Counted from the first letter of the stretch, positions 43,124 to 54,150 are shown. The stretch: 64,000 nt of DNA from Cumulibacter manganitolerans (GCF_009602465.1 NZ_WBKP01000001.1:84060-148059); one strand, 5' to 3'. Program-made: numbers and translations. Notes: generated by a model not told the origin, from the letters alone.

Positions 43124-44269
43124 ATGCAGTTCACCGCTGAGCACAACGCGTTCCGTGAGATGGTGCGGAGCTTCGTGGCCAAGGAGCTCACGCCGCACGC
43201 CGACGAGTGGGAGAAGGCGGGGATCTTCCCGGCGCACGAGGTCTTCAAGAAGGCCGGTGACCTCGGGCTGCTGGGCATCGAGTACGACGAGGAGTACGGC
43301 GGTCTCGGGGCCGATCACCTCTACACGATGATCGCCGTGGAGGAGATCGGCCGGATGCCGTGCGGTGGCGTGCCGATGGCCTTCGGCGTCCAGATGATGA
43401 TGGCGACGCCGTCGCTGCACAAGCACGGCTCGCCGGAGCTGAAGGAGAAGTACCTGCGTCCGGCGATCGCCGGAGACATGGTCACCTCGATCGCCGTCAC
43501 CGAGCCGGACGCCGGCTCGGACGTGGCGTCGCTGCGCACCCGCGCCGTGCAGGACGGCGACGACTGGGTCATCAACGGCTCGAAGATCTACATCACCTCC
43601 GGCACCCAGTCCGACTGGCTGTGCCTGCTCGCCCGCACCTCGAACGAGGGCGGCTACCGCGGCATGTCGCAGATCATCGTGCCGCGCGACTCGCCGGGCC
43701 TGGAGGTCGTGCGCAAGCTCGACAAGTACGGCATGCACTCCTCGGACACCGCCGAGCTGTCGTTCGTGGACGTGCGGGTGCCGGTCTCGAACACCATCGG
43801 CGAGATCGGGCGGGGCTTCCAGCAGCAGATGGAGCAGTTCGTCGTGGAGCGGATGTTCGCCTCCTACGGCAAGGCCGACTCCATGCAGCGCGCGCTCGAC
43901 AGGACCGCGGAGTACCTCAAGCAGCGCGTCGTCAAGGGCAAGCCGTTGATCGCCAGCGACTACGTCGCCTACAAGCTCGCCGACCTCTCCGCGCAGATCG
44001 ACGTCTTCCGCGCGCACGCGCACGCCATGGCCGAGAAGTTCGCCGCGGGTGGAGACACCACCCGCGAGGCGACGATCTCGAAGCTGATCGGTGCCCGGCT
44101 GGCCCGCGAGGTCGGCGACTGGTGCCTGCAGTTCCACGGCGGCATGGGCTACATGGAGGACTTTTGGGTCGCCCGATACGTCCGCGACACGCGCCTCGGC
44201 TCGATCGGCGGCGGCAGCGACGAGACGATGCTGCAGGTGCTCGCCCGCATCGACGGCTTCACCCCCTGA
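43124..44269 (+). CDS. Acyl-CoA dehydrogenase
   Basis: A 381-residue FAD flavoenzyme that oxidises an acyl-CoA to the 2-enoyl-CoA and passes electrons to ETF. Landmarks are VTSIAVTEPDAGSDVASLRT (substrate/FAD loop), INGSKIYITSGTQSDWL, the C-terminal QFHGGMGYMEDF and YVRDTRLGSIGGGSDETM. In the family the catalytic base is usually a glutamate in the last part. The ATG at 43124 has GGGGAG upstream. The chain-length preference cannot be told. Two acyl-CoA synthetase genes follow in the same direction, so an activation-plus-oxidation unit is likely. Confidence 0.94.
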   Translation: MQFTAEHNAFREMVRSFVAKELTPHADEWEKAGIFPAHEVFKKAGDLGLLGIEYDEEYGGLGADHLYTMIAVEEIGRMPCGGVPMAFGVQMMMATPSLHKHGSPELKEKYLRPAIAGDMVTSIAVTEPDAGSDVASLRTRAVQDGDDWVINGSKIYITSGTQSDWLCLLARTSNEGGYRGMSQIIVPRDSPGLEVVRKLDKYGMHSSDTAELSFVDVRVPVSNTIGEIGRGFQQQMEQFVVERMFASYGKADSMQRALDRTAEYLKQRVVKGKPLIASDYVAYKLADLSAQIDVFRAHAHAMAEKFAAGGDTTREATISKLIGARLAREVGDWCLQFHGGMGYMEDFWVARYVRDTRLGSIGGGSDETMLQVLARIDGFTP

Positions 44270-44286
44270 CCCTGCTGGTCGCCGAT

Positions 44287-44373
44287 GCGGTGGCTTGCGC
44301 CCCGCTATCAGTCGTTTAGCGGGGCACAACCCACCGCGAGAGCGGTGAGCGGGGCGTAACCCACCGCGAGAGC
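44287..44373. repeat. Palindromic repeat family B, copy 2
   Basis: Left arm GCGGTGGCTTGCGCCCCGCT, then two right arms (AGCGGGGCACAACCCACCGC and AGCGGGGCGTAACCCACCGC). The left arm and the first right arm can form a long stem. It lies in the 174-base gap inside the acyl-CoA unit. Confidence 0.75.
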
Positions 44374-44405
44374 GAGGGCTGGCGTGGTGATGAAGAGGAC
44401 CTTAA

Positions 44406-44418
44406 TGTCGACTCGACA
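44406..44418. promoter_or_regulatory. Perfect 13-bp palindrome before the acyl-CoA synthetase
   Basis: TGTCGA-C-TCGACA, 25 bases before the ATG at 44444. It is a candidate operator and suggests that the synthetase pair can be controlled apart from the dehydrogenase. Confidence 0.5.
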
Positions 44419-44443
44419 CTCGGCCCGGTAGGAAGTGAGCGCC

Positions 44444-45994
<1,551 letters not shown>

Positions 45995-46011
45995 CCACCA
46001 CCGGGGGGACT

Positions 46012-47565
46012 ATGACGACGTATCCGCAGCTGCTCGACGAGCGCGCGAAGAGCAGCCCGGACAAGGTGTTCCTGCGCGCCGACTCGGCGCGCGGCCCCAT
46101 GACCGCGGTCACCTTCGCCGAGCTGGCGCAGCGCTCGCGGCAGGTCGCCGCCGGGCTGCAGGGCGCCGGCCTGCGGGTCGGGGACCGGGTGGCGATCGCC
46201 GCCCCCAACCAGATCGAGTGGCTCGAGCTGTTCTTCGGCACGGTGCGGGCCGGAATGGTCGTGGTGACGCTGAACGTGCGCTACCGCGAGTCCGAGCTCG
46301 AGTACATGCTCGGCCAGTCCGGCGCCAAGGCGGTGGTGTCCTCGGCGCAGCTCGGCGACTTCGACTACGTCCGGCTGTACGCGGGCCTCGCCGAGCGGCT
46401 GCCCACCGTCGAGCACTACTACTTCATCGGCGAGCTGGACGCCGGCACGCGCATCGGGTCGACCGAGGCCAGGCCCTTCGAGGCGTTGTACGCCGACCCG
46501 GCCGGGTACGTCGAGGCCGACGTGCGACCCGAGGACCCGGCCGTCATCCTCTACACCTCCGGCACCACCGGCCGCCCCAAGGGCGCGACCCTGACGCACG
46601 CCTCGATGATCGCCTCGGCCACGGCCCAGCGCGACCACACCGGCTTCGGGCCGGACAACGTGCAGATCACCTGCATGCCGTTGAACCACGTCGGCGGGAT
46701 CACCTGTGCGGTGAGCACCGGGCTGGTCGGCGGCGGCGAGGTCGTGATGCTGCCGGCGTTCTCCCCGGAGGCCGCGATCGCCGCCATCGCGCAGTACGGC
46801 GGCACGAACTTCGGCGGCGTGCCGACGATGTGGAAGCTGATGATCGACCACCCGTCGTTCGCATCGTACGACGTGAGCTCGCTGCAGGAGGCGGTCATCG
46901 GCGGATCGAACGCCGACCCGACGCTGTGCCGGCAGATCGTCGAGCGCTTCCCGTCGGCGAAGCTGACCAACCTCTACGGCCTCTCCGAGAGCTCCGGCGC
47001 GGCGATCCTCTCGGCGCACGACGACGGCGTCGAGGAGGTCTCGACGTACATCGGCGTCCCGATCGGTGGCGTCGAGGCGCGCATCGTCGACGTGACCGGC
47101 GACGTGCTCGAGCCGGGCAGCGAGGGCGAGCTGCAGATCCGGTGCGCCGGCGTCGCCGCGGGCTACTGGGAGAAGCCGGAGGAGACGGCCGCGACGTTCC
47201 TGGCCGACGGATGGCTGGCCACGGGCGACATGGGCCTGATGACCCAGGACGGACACGTGCAGCTCAAGGGCCGGCTGAAGGAGATGTACGTCCAGGGCGG
47301 CTACAACGTCTATCCGGTCGAGGTCGAGAACCTGCTGTGCAGCCATCCCGCCGTCGCGATGGCCGCGGGCATCGGGGTCGCCGATCCGGTGCTCGGTGAG
47401 GTGGGCCGCTACTTCGTCATCAAGCAGGGCGAGGTCACCGAGGACGAGCTCATCGGGTTCTGCCGGGGCCGGCTGGCCGACTACAAGGTGCCGCGCCAGG
47501 TCGTGTTCGTCGACGAGCTGCCGATGACGCCCGCCGGGAAGATCGCCAAGGCGCAGCTGCGGTAG
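46012..47565 (+). CDS. Acyl-CoA synthetase (FadD-type), second copy
   Basis: A 517-residue acyl-CoA ligase paralogous to the gene before it. It has LYTSGTTGRPKGATLTHASM, NLYGLSESSGAAI, GWLATGDMGLMTQDGHVQLKGRLKEMYVQGGYNVYP and the C-terminal LPMTPAGKIAKAQLR with the catalytic lysine. I chose the ATG at 46012 because GGGGGG stands just upstream. An in-frame ATG at 45991 overlaps the preceding stop (ATGA) and adds seven residues, so either is possible. Nearly identical motifs but only partial similarity to the first synthetase suggest an old duplication. Confidence 0.93.
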   Translation: MTTYPQLLDERAKSSPDKVFLRADSARGPMTAVTFAELAQRSRQVAAGLQGAGLRVGDRVAIAAPNQIEWLELFFGTVRAGMVVVTLNVRYRESELEYMLGQSGAKAVVSSAQLGDFDYVRLYAGLAERLPTVEHYYFIGELDAGTRIGSTEARPFEALYADPAGYVEADVRPEDPAVILYTSGTTGRPKGATLTHASMIASATAQRDHTGFGPDNVQITCMPLNHVGGITCAVSTGLVGGGEVVMLPAFSPEAAIAAIAQYGGTNFGGVPTMWKLMIDHPSFASYDVSSLQEAVIGGSNADPTLCRQIVERFPSAKLTNLYGLSESSGAAILSAHDDGVEEVSTYIGVPIGGVEARIVDVTGDVLEPGSEGELQIRCAGVAAGYWEKPEETAATFLADGWLATGDMGLMTQDGHVQLKGRLKEMYVQGGYNVYPVEVENLLCSHPAVAMAAGIGVADPVLGEVGRYFVIKQGEVTEDELIGFCRGRLADYKVPRQVVFVDELPMTPAGKIAKAQLR

Positions 47566-47696
47566 GCCTCCGGCCGGGCCGCGGTGGATCGCCGAGGCGT
47601 GGCCGCGCCGGGCCTCGGCCGGGCAGATCGCCGCGGCGCGCCGCCGCGTCTCGCGGGACGGACCGGCAGCGACGCCGAATCAGGGAGGATGGGCGG

Positions 47697-50003
47697 GTGC
47701 GCTCTCCGACGAGTACCTACCGACTGCAAATCACCCCCGACTTCACGCTCTTCGACGCGGCGGGCCGGCTGCCCTACCTGCACGACCTCGGTGTCGACTG
47801 GGTCTACCTGTCCCCGATCCTGCAGGCGAGCCCCGGCTCGTCGCACGGCTACGACGTCGTCGACCACTCGCGGGTGGACGACGCCCGCGGGGGCCCGGAG
47901 GGCCTGGCCGCGCTGTCGGCCGAGGCGCGGCGGCTCGGCATGGGCGTGCTGGTCGACATCGTCCCCAACCACATGGGGGTCGCCGAGCCGCACGAGAACG
48001 CGGCCTGGTGGGACCTGCTGCGCGGCGGCCAGGACTCGGCGTACGCCGCATGGTTCGACGTCGACTGGGAAGCCGGCGGCGGCCGGATCCGGATCCCGGT
48101 CGTCGGCGACGACGACCTCGGACCCGGCGGGCAGGTGACCAACCTGCGCGTCGTCGGCGACGAGCTGCATTACCACGACAACCGGTATCCGATCGCCCCC
48201 GGCACCGGCGGCGGTACGCCGGACGAGGTGCACGCCCGCCAGCACTACGAGCTGGTCGGCTGGCGCCGCGCCGATCACGACCTGAACTACCGGCGGTTCT
48301 TCGGCATCACCACCCTGGCTGCGATCCGCGTCGAGGACGACGCCGTGTTCGACGCGTCGCACCGCGAGATCGGCCGCTGGTTCGACGAGGGGCTCGTCGA
48401 CGGGCTGCGCATCGACCACCCGGACGGCCTGCGCGACCCGGCCGGCTACCTCGCCCGGCTGCGCGCCCGCACCGGCGGCGCGTTCGTCGTCGTGGAGAAG
48501 ATCCTGGAGCCGGGCGAACGCCTGGAGGCGTGGGAGTGCGAGGGGTCGACCGGGTACGACACGCTCGCGTTCGTCGATCGGGTGCTGGTCGACCCGCGCG
48601 GCGAGCGGCCCCTGACCGCTCTCGGGGACGCCTACCGCGACGCACCGCTGCACTGGTATCCGTTGATCCACGACACCAAGCGCGCGGTCGCCGATCAGAT
48701 GCTGGCCTCGGAGACCCACCGCATCGGCCGCGAGCTGCGCTGGGAGGACGCCGGGCTGGACCCGGCCGATCTGGACGACGCGCTCGCCGAGCTGCTCGCC
48801 TGCTTCCCGGTCTACCGCTCGTACCTGCCCGACGGCCGCGCGCATCTCGAGCACGCGCTGCTCGCCGCGCGGCTGCGCCGTCCCGACCTCGCCGGCGTCC
48901 TCGAGCGGGTCGGCGCGCTGCTGAGCGACCCCGCGATCGCGGCCGCGCAACGGTTCCAGCAGACCAGCGGCATGGTGATGGCGAAGGGCGTGGAGGACAA
49001 CGGGTTCTACCGGTACCTGCGGCTGACCAGCCTGAACGAGGTCGGCGGCGACCCCGCGGTGTTCGCCGTGCCGACCGGCGAGCTGCACCGGCAGCTCGCC
49101 GAGCGGCAAGCGCGGTGGCCGAGGGCGATGAACGCGTTGTCGACCCACGACACCAAGCGCAGCGAGGACGTGCGGGCGCGCATCGACGTCCTCTCCGAGG
49201 TGCCGCAGGAGTGGGCCGCCGTGCTGGAGGAGCTCGCCGACGAGCTGCCCCCCGGTGATCCCTCGATCGTCCACCTCGTCGCGCAGGCGGTGTTCGGCAC
49301 CTGGCACCCGCGGCTGGCAGAGGGCGACGGGCTCGAGGAGTACCTGCAGCGGCTGTCGGCGTACGCGCAGAAGGCGGCGCGCGAGGCCGGCACCGTCACG
49401 ACCTGGATCGACCCGGACGCGGCCCACGAGACCGCGCTGACCGCCCTCGTCGAGAAGGCGGCACGCAGCCGCCGGCTCGCCGACCTCGTCGCCCGGACCG
49501 ACGACGCCTGGCGCACCAACGTGCTCACGGCGAAGCTGGTCAACCTGACGATGCCCGGCTTCCCCGACGTCTACCAGGGGACCGAGCGCCTCGACGACAG
49601 CCTGGTCGACCCCGACAACCGGCGCGCCGTGCTGTGGGACGCGCTGACCGGTGCGGACGCCGCGGACTCCGATCTCGGCGACCTGTCCCGGGCCAAGGCG
49701 CACGTCGTCCGCGCGGCGCTGCGGCTGCGCCGGGACCGCCCCGAGCTGTTCACGGGCTACGCGCCGATCGTCACCGAGGGCACGGCGCGCGAGCATCTGA
49801 TCGCGTTCGACCGCGGCGGCGCCGTGACCGTCGCGAGCCGATGGGCGATGTCGCGCGGCGACTGGGCCGACAGTCACGTGATGCTGCCCGACGGGCATTG
49901 GCGCGACGTGCTGACCGGCAAGGCGCTGCGCGGTGGCCGCGTCGAGGCCGCCGGACTGCTCGACCGGCTGCCGGTCGCCCTGCTCGTGCGGGACGCCTCG
50001 TGA
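47697..50003 (+). CDS. treY: Malto-oligosyltrehalose synthase
   Basis: A 768-residue GH13 enzyme that isomerises the reducing-end alpha-1,4 bond of a maltooligosaccharide to an alpha,alpha-1,1 (trehalose) bond. Motifs in order are STYRLQITPDFTLFDAA at the N-terminus, DIVPNHMGV, GLRIDHPDGLRDPAGY with the catalytic aspartate, VVEKILEPGE with the acid/base glutamate, and STHDTKRSEDVRARI. Length is in the family range. The start is GTG at 47697 with GGGAGG nine bases upstream. It overlaps treZ (GTGA) and works with it to release trehalose from glycogen-type glucans. No treX is in the window. Confidence 0.96.
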   Translation: MRSPTSTYRLQITPDFTLFDAAGRLPYLHDLGVDWVYLSPILQASPGSSHGYDVVDHSRVDDARGGPEGLAALSAEARRLGMGVLVDIVPNHMGVAEPHENAAWWDLLRGGQDSAYAAWFDVDWEAGGGRIRIPVVGDDDLGPGGQVTNLRVVGDELHYHDNRYPIAPGTGGGTPDEVHARQHYELVGWRRADHDLNYRRFFGITTLAAIRVEDDAVFDASHREIGRWFDEGLVDGLRIDHPDGLRDPAGYLARLRARTGGAFVVVEKILEPGERLEAWECEGSTGYDTLAFVDRVLVDPRGERPLTALGDAYRDAPLHWYPLIHDTKRAVADQMLASETHRIGRELRWEDAGLDPADLDDALAELLACFPVYRSYLPDGRAHLEHALLAARLRRPDLAGVLERVGALLSDPAIAAAQRFQQTSGMVMAKGVEDNGFYRYLRLTSLNEVGGDPAVFAVPTGELHRQLAERQARWPRAMNALSTHDTKRSEDVRARIDVLSEVPQEWAAVLEELADELPPGDPSIVHLVAQAVFGTWHPRLAEGDGLEEYLQRLSAYAQKAAREAGTVTTWIDPDAAHETALTALVEKAARSRRLADLVARTDDAWRTNVLTAKLVNLTMPGFPDVYQGTERLDDSLVDPDNRRAVLWDALTGADAADSDLGDLSRAKAHVVRAALRLRRDRPELFTGYAPIVTEGTAREHLIAFDRGGAVTVASRWAMSRGDWADSHVMLPDGHWRDVLTGKALRGGRVEAAGLLDRLPVALLVRDAS

Positions 50004-51742
50004 GCCGCCGGTACGACGTGTGGGCGCCGAACGCCCAGCGCATGCGCCTCGACGTCGCCGGCGCGATCGTCGAGATGACCGCCGGCGACGGCGGCTGGTG
50101 GAGCGCCGACGGGCCGGACGGTGATTACGGGTTCCTGATCGGCGAGTCGGACGACGTACGGCCCGACCCGCGCAGCAGGTGGCAGCCCGAAGGCGTGCAC
50201 GCGCGCTCGCGGACCTTCGACGCCGGCCGTCACCAGTGGCGCGACGCCGGGTGGACCGGGCGGTCGATCGCCGGCGGAGTGATCTACGAGCTGCACCTCG
50301 GGACGTTCACGCCGGAGGGCACCCTCGACGCGGCGCTGGACAAGCTCGAGCACCTTACGACGCTCGGCGTCACGCACGTGGAGCTGATGCCGGTCAACGC
50401 GTTCAACGGCGACTACAACTGGGGCTACGACGGCGTGCTGTGGTACGCCGTCCACGAGCAGTACGGCGGCCCCGCGGCGTACCAGCGGTTCGTGGATGCC
50501 TGCCACAACGCGGGGCTGGCTGTCGTGCAGGACGTGGTGTACAACCATCTCGGTCCCAGCGGGAACTACCTTCCCGAGTTCGGGCCCTACCTCTCCAGCG
50601 AGGGCCGTTCGTCGTGGGGTGAGCACGTCAACCTCGCCGAGCCCGAGGTGCGTCGCTACATCCTCGACAACGTGGCTTTCTGGCTCGAGACCATGCACGT
50701 CGACGCGTTGCGCCTCGACGCGGTGCACGCGCTGCACGACAGCGGTCCGACGCACATCCTGCGCGAGATGGCCGAGCTGCGTAACGCCATCGCGGAGCGC
50801 ACGGGACGGATCCACGAGCTGATCGCGGAGTCGGACCTCAACGACCCGACGATGATCACGCCGATCGCGGACGGCGGGTACGGCATCGACGCCCAGTGGA
50901 GCGATGACTTCCACCACGCGCTGCACGTCGCGCTCACCGGAGAGGTCGAGGGCTACTACGCCGACTTCGCACCGCTGACGGCGCTCGCGAAGGTGCTGGA
51001 GGAGGGGTTCTTCCACGCCGGCACCTACTCCTCGTTCCGCGGAGCCGACCACGGCCGCCCGATCGACACCGCGCGGACGAAGGCCTGGCGGCTCGTGGTC
51101 AGCGCCCAGAACCACGACCAGATCGGCAATCGCGCGCGCGGTGACCGGATCACCGAGAAGCTCGACGAGTCCGAGCTGCTCATCGCGGCGCTGATGCTGT
51201 ACGCCGGGCCGTTCACCCCGATGCTGTTCATGGGCGAGGAGTGGGCGGCGTCCACCCCGTTCCAGTTCTTCACCGCCCATCCCGAGCCGGAGCTGGCCGC
51301 CGCCGTCGCCCAGGGACGGATCGGCGAGTTCGCGCGGATGGGCTGGGACCCGGCCGTCGTGCCCGACCCGCAGGACCCGCAGACGTTCGCGGACTCCCGG
51401 CTGTCCTGGGCCGAGCCGGCGGACGGCCGGCACGCGCGCGTTCTCGCGGCCTACCGGGCGCTGGCGCGATTGCGCGAGGACCTGCCCGCGCTGCGCGATC
51501 CGTCGTTCGCCCGAGGACACGTCTGGATCGACCCCGAGCGTCGGTGGCTGCGGGTCACCCGCGGCGCCTCCCTGGACCGTCCCGCGGAGATCCTGCTCAA
51601 CCTGGGCACGGAGCCGTGGCGCGCCCCCGTGGACGGCGCGTCGTCCGTCGCGTTCGGCACGCGCGAGGGGATCTCGCGCGAGGACGACGATGCGACGCTG
51701 CTGCTGCCGGCGCGCTCCGCGGCGCTGCTCGTCCGCGGCTGA
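50000..51742 (+). CDS. treZ: Malto-oligosyltrehalose trehalohydrolase
   Basis: A 580-residue GH13 enzyme that cuts trehalose from maltooligosyltrehalose made by TreY. It has an N-terminal beta domain (YDVWAPNAQRMRLDV), then the barrel with YELHLGTFTPEGTLDAALDKLEHL, DVVYNHLGPSGNYLPEFGPY, nucleophile D240 in ALRLDAVHAL, acid/base E277 in LIAESDLND, and QNHDQIGNRARGDR. The start is GTG at 50000, overlapping the treY stop, so the pair is translationally coupled. The downstream CoA-transferase is not functionally related. Confidence 0.96.
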   Translation: MSRRYDVWAPNAQRMRLDVAGAIVEMTAGDGGWWSADGPDGDYGFLIGESDDVRPDPRSRWQPEGVHARSRTFDAGRHQWRDAGWTGRSIAGGVIYELHLGTFTPEGTLDAALDKLEHLTTLGVTHVELMPVNAFNGDYNWGYDGVLWYAVHEQYGGPAAYQRFVDACHNAGLAVVQDVVYNHLGPSGNYLPEFGPYLSSEGRSSWGEHVNLAEPEVRRYILDNVAFWLETMHVDALRLDAVHALHDSGPTHILREMAELRNAIAERTGRIHELIAESDLNDPTMITPIADGGYGIDAQWSDDFHHALHVALTGEVEGYYADFAPLTALAKVLEEGFFHAGTYSSFRGADHGRPIDTARTKAWRLVVSAQNHDQIGNRARGDRITEKLDESELLIAALMLYAGPFTPMLFMGEEWAASTPFQFFTAHPEPELAAAVAQGRIGEFARMGWDPAVVPDPQDPQTFADSRLSWAEPADGRHARVLAAYRALARLREDLPALRDPSFARGHVWIDPERRWLRVTRGASLDRPAEILLNLGTEPWRAPVDGASSVAFGTREGISREDDDATLLLPARSAALLVRG

Positions 51743-51829
51743 CGGTCCACCCGCGGCGGCGTGCTCGAGGTCGGCCGTGGCGGTCGCGTAATCTCGACGG
51801 AGATAGTTAGCGAAGCGAAAGGTGTGGGC

Positions 51830-52942
51830 ATGGGCGGACCGCTCGATGGAGTACGGATCCTCGACCTGACGCGCGTGGTGATGGGTCCGTACGCGACCCA
51901 GATCCTCGCCGACCAGGGCGCCGACGTGATCATGATCGAGAACGCCGATCCCGACACCAACCGGATGATGGGCGGCGGTCCGCACGAGGAGCTGTCCGGC
52001 GTCGCGCTGAACCTGCTGCGTAACAAGCGATCCGTCGTCCTGGACCTCAAGTCCGACCATGGCCGCGAGAGCGTCCGCAAGCTCGCCGCGACCTGCGACG
52101 TCGTCGTCGCCTCGATGCGCCCGGCCGCGCTGGAACGGCTCGGCGTCGCCTACGAGCAGCTGCGCGAGGTCAAGGAGGACCTCGTCTATTGCCAGGCGCA
52201 AGGCTTCCCGCTCGCCTCGCCCGAGCGCGACGCCGCGGCGTACGACGACGTGATCCAGGCCGCCAGCGGCGTCGCCGACATCTCCCGCAAGGTGTACGGC
52301 GAGGGCTACCTGCTGCCGACCATCTTCGCCGACAAGGTGTCCGGAATGGCGATGGCGCAGGCGATCTCGGCGGCGCTGTTCCAGCGAGAGCGCACCGGCA
52401 AGGGTTGCCACATCGAGGTCGCGATGCAGCGCACCGCGAGCTCGTTCCTGCTGGTCGAGCACGGCTCGAAGGGCATCACGGAACCGCCGATGGGCGAGCC
52501 GGGATACTCGCGCATCATGACGACCGAGCGGCGCGTGCATCCGACGTCCGACGGGATGATCCACGTGCTGCCCTACCAGCCCAAGCACTACGACGCGCTG
52601 TTCGCGTCGGTGGACTGGCCGGAGCTGGCGGACCGGTCGCGGTACGCCACCCCACGGGACGCGCTGGAGAACTCAGACTCGCTGTACCGCGACGTACGCC
52701 GGGTGATGGCCACCCGCAGCACCGAGGAGTGGATGGCTTTCTGTGCCGAACGCTCCATCCCCGCCGCGCGCGTCGCGACGCTGGAGGGCCTGGTCCAGGC
52801 GCTCCCGGTGGAGCAGCACCCGGTCGTCGGCGGCTACCACGTCACCGACACCGGCGCATACTTCGACGGCGCGGGTGCCGAGCTGCGCCGCCACGCGCCG
52901 CTGCTCGGCCAGGACACCGACGAGGTCCTCGGCGAGCTCTAG
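51830..52942 (+). CDS. Class III CoA-transferase (CaiB/BaiF family)
   Basis: A 370-residue CoA-transferase that moves CoA between carboxylic acids. It has the N-terminal LDGVRILDLTRVVMGPYATQILADQGADVIMIE, NKRSVVLDLKSDHGRESV, and the ADKVSGMAMAQAISAALFQRERTGKG region where the catalytic aspartate (ADK) sits. The C-terminal half has the usual small domain. I chose the ATG at 51830 with AAAGG upstream. The substrate is unknown. It is followed by a 608-base repeat region. Confidence 0.92.
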   Translation: MGGPLDGVRILDLTRVVMGPYATQILADQGADVIMIENADPDTNRMMGGGPHEELSGVALNLLRNKRSVVLDLKSDHGRESVRKLAATCDVVVASMRPAALERLGVAYEQLREVKEDLVYCQAQGFPLASPERDAAAYDDVIQAASGVADISRKVYGEGYLLPTIFADKVSGMAMAQAISAALFQRERTGKGCHIEVAMQRTASSFLLVEHGSKGITEPPMGEPGYSRIMTTERRVHPTSDGMIHVLPYQPKHYDALFASVDWPELADRSRYATPRDALENSDSLYRDVRRVMATRSTEEWMAFCAERSIPAARVATLEGLVQALPVEQHPVVGGYHVTDTGAYFDGAGAELRRHAPLLGQDTDEVLGEL

Positions 52943-53550
52943 CCCGCAGTCGCCCCCGCTCGTCGGACCTTCCCCACGGTCGCCGGACCTTCCCCCCGGT
53001 CGTCGAGCCTTCCCCACGGTCGCCGGACCTCCCCCACGGTTGTCGAGCCCCCACGGTCGTCGAGCCCCCACGGTCGTCGAGCCCTCCCCACGGTCGTCGA
53101 CTCCCCACGGTCGTCGAGCCCTCCCCACGGTCGTCGAGCGAGCGAGGAACGAGCGACGTCGAGACGCGGTGAGCCGGAAGTTCGCCGTACGACGTCTCGA
53201 CGTCGCCTTCGCTAGCGCTCCGGCTCGCTCGACGACCGTTGCTGGGCGACGGTTGGCTCGGCAACCGGTCCCTGCCGGTCGGCGACCGGTCCCTGCGGTC
53301 GTCGATTGCTCCCTACGCTCGTCGAGCCCTCCCCACGGTCGTCGAGCGAGCGAGGAACGAGCGACGTCGAGACGCGGTGAGCCGGAAGTTCGCCGTACGA
53401 CGTCTCGACGTCGCCTTCGCTAGCGCTCCGGCTCGCTCGACGACCGTGAAGGGTGCGCCTCGACGTCGCCTTCGCTAGTGCTCCGGCGCGCTCGACGAGC
53501 GTGAAGGGTGCGCCTCGACGCGTCTGGGATATCGACCTACCGTGGGGTTC
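52943..53550. repeat. Repeat-rich intergenic region (family D array)
   Basis: This 608-base gap between the CoA-transferase and a DinB-like gene is mostly repeat DNA. At 52961-53119 about nine contiguous units of 17-20 bases follow the pattern CGTCGAGCCCTCCCCACGGT. They run into the GTCGTCGAGCGAGCGAGGAACGAG element. A 129-base block is repeated exactly (next entry). A third, partial, diverged copy is at 53455-53515. I see no gene. Confidence 0.8.
53111..53447. repeat. Exact 129-bp direct duplication within the family D array
   Basis: Bases 53111-53239 and 53319-53447 are identical as read. Each copy is itself an imperfect palindrome, with GTCGTCGAGCGAGC at one end and GCTCGCTCGACGACCGT at the other, around GCGGTGAGCCGGAAGTTCG. 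The copies are 79 bases apart. Identity suggests a recent duplication. Confidence 0.8.
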
Positions 53551-54075
53551 ATGACTGAACCCGCCGAGATCACTCCCGATGACAAGGACTGGACCGTCGT
53601 CATTGGCGACGGCTGCAAGGAGTGCGGCTACGAGCCGCACGACGTGCGCACGACCGGCGACCGGCTGCGCGCCTCGATTCCCCGCTGGCAGGAGCGGCTC
53701 GCCCACCTCGATGCGCAGCGCCGCCCGGACCCGACGACGTGGTCGCCGGTGGAGTACGCCGCGCACGTGCGCGACGTGTGCCGGATCTTCCGCGAGCGGC
53801 TGGCCCTCATGCTGGACGAGGACAACCCGACGTTCGACAACTGGGATCAGGACGCCGCCGCCGTCGAGCAGGACTACTTCCACCAGCAGCCGGCGACCGT
53901 GGCCAGCGAGTACGCCGCGCAGGCGACCCAGACGGCGGACGCCTTCGACGCGGTGCGCGACGACCAGTGGCAGCGGACCAGCAAGCGCAGCAACGGCGCG
54001 TCCTTCACCACCGAGTCGTTCGCGGTGTACTTCCTGCACGACATCGAGCACCACCTGCACGACGTCGGCGCCTGA
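53551..54075 (+). CDS. DinB-like four-helix protein
   Basis: A 174-residue protein of the DinB/YfiT fold. The histidines that would form the metal site are in VEYAAHVRDV (near residue 72) and YFLHDIEHHLHDVGA at the C-terminus. The N-terminal CKECGYEPHD holds two close cysteines. The reaction is unknown; relatives are thiol- or metal-dependent transferases. The ATG at 53551 gives this length. A hairpin follows 29 bases after the stop, and the next gene is convergent. Confidence 0.83.
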   Translation: MTEPAEITPDDKDWTVVIGDGCKECGYEPHDVRTTGDRLRASIPRWQERLAHLDAQRRPDPTTWSPVEYAAHVRDVCRIFRERLALMLDEDNPTFDNWDQDAAAVEQDYFHQQPATVASEYAAQATQTADAFDAVRDDQWQRTSKRSNGASFTTESFAVYFLHDIEHHLHDVGA

Positions 54076-54104
54076 CCCCGCAACGCGCGGACCCCCGGCC
54101 CGAC

Positions 54105-54150
54105 AAGATGCCTACCTGTGCAGCGTCTGGCGTGCACAAGTAGGCAACTT
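54105..54150. terminator. Convergent-gene hairpin, likely bidirectional terminator
   Basis: Left arm AAGATGCCTACCTGTGCAG and right arm TGCACAAGTAGGCAACTT pair over about 18 bases with two mismatches and one bulge. It lies between the convergent DinB-like and monooxygenase genes. The arms resemble no other repeat in the window. Confidence 0.65.

Noticed and set aside
52961-53119. Regular short repeats as a CRISPR array
   Set aside because: Units of 17-20 bases follow each other directly without unique spacers, and there are no cas genes. The arrays at 62856-63040 fail for the same reason.
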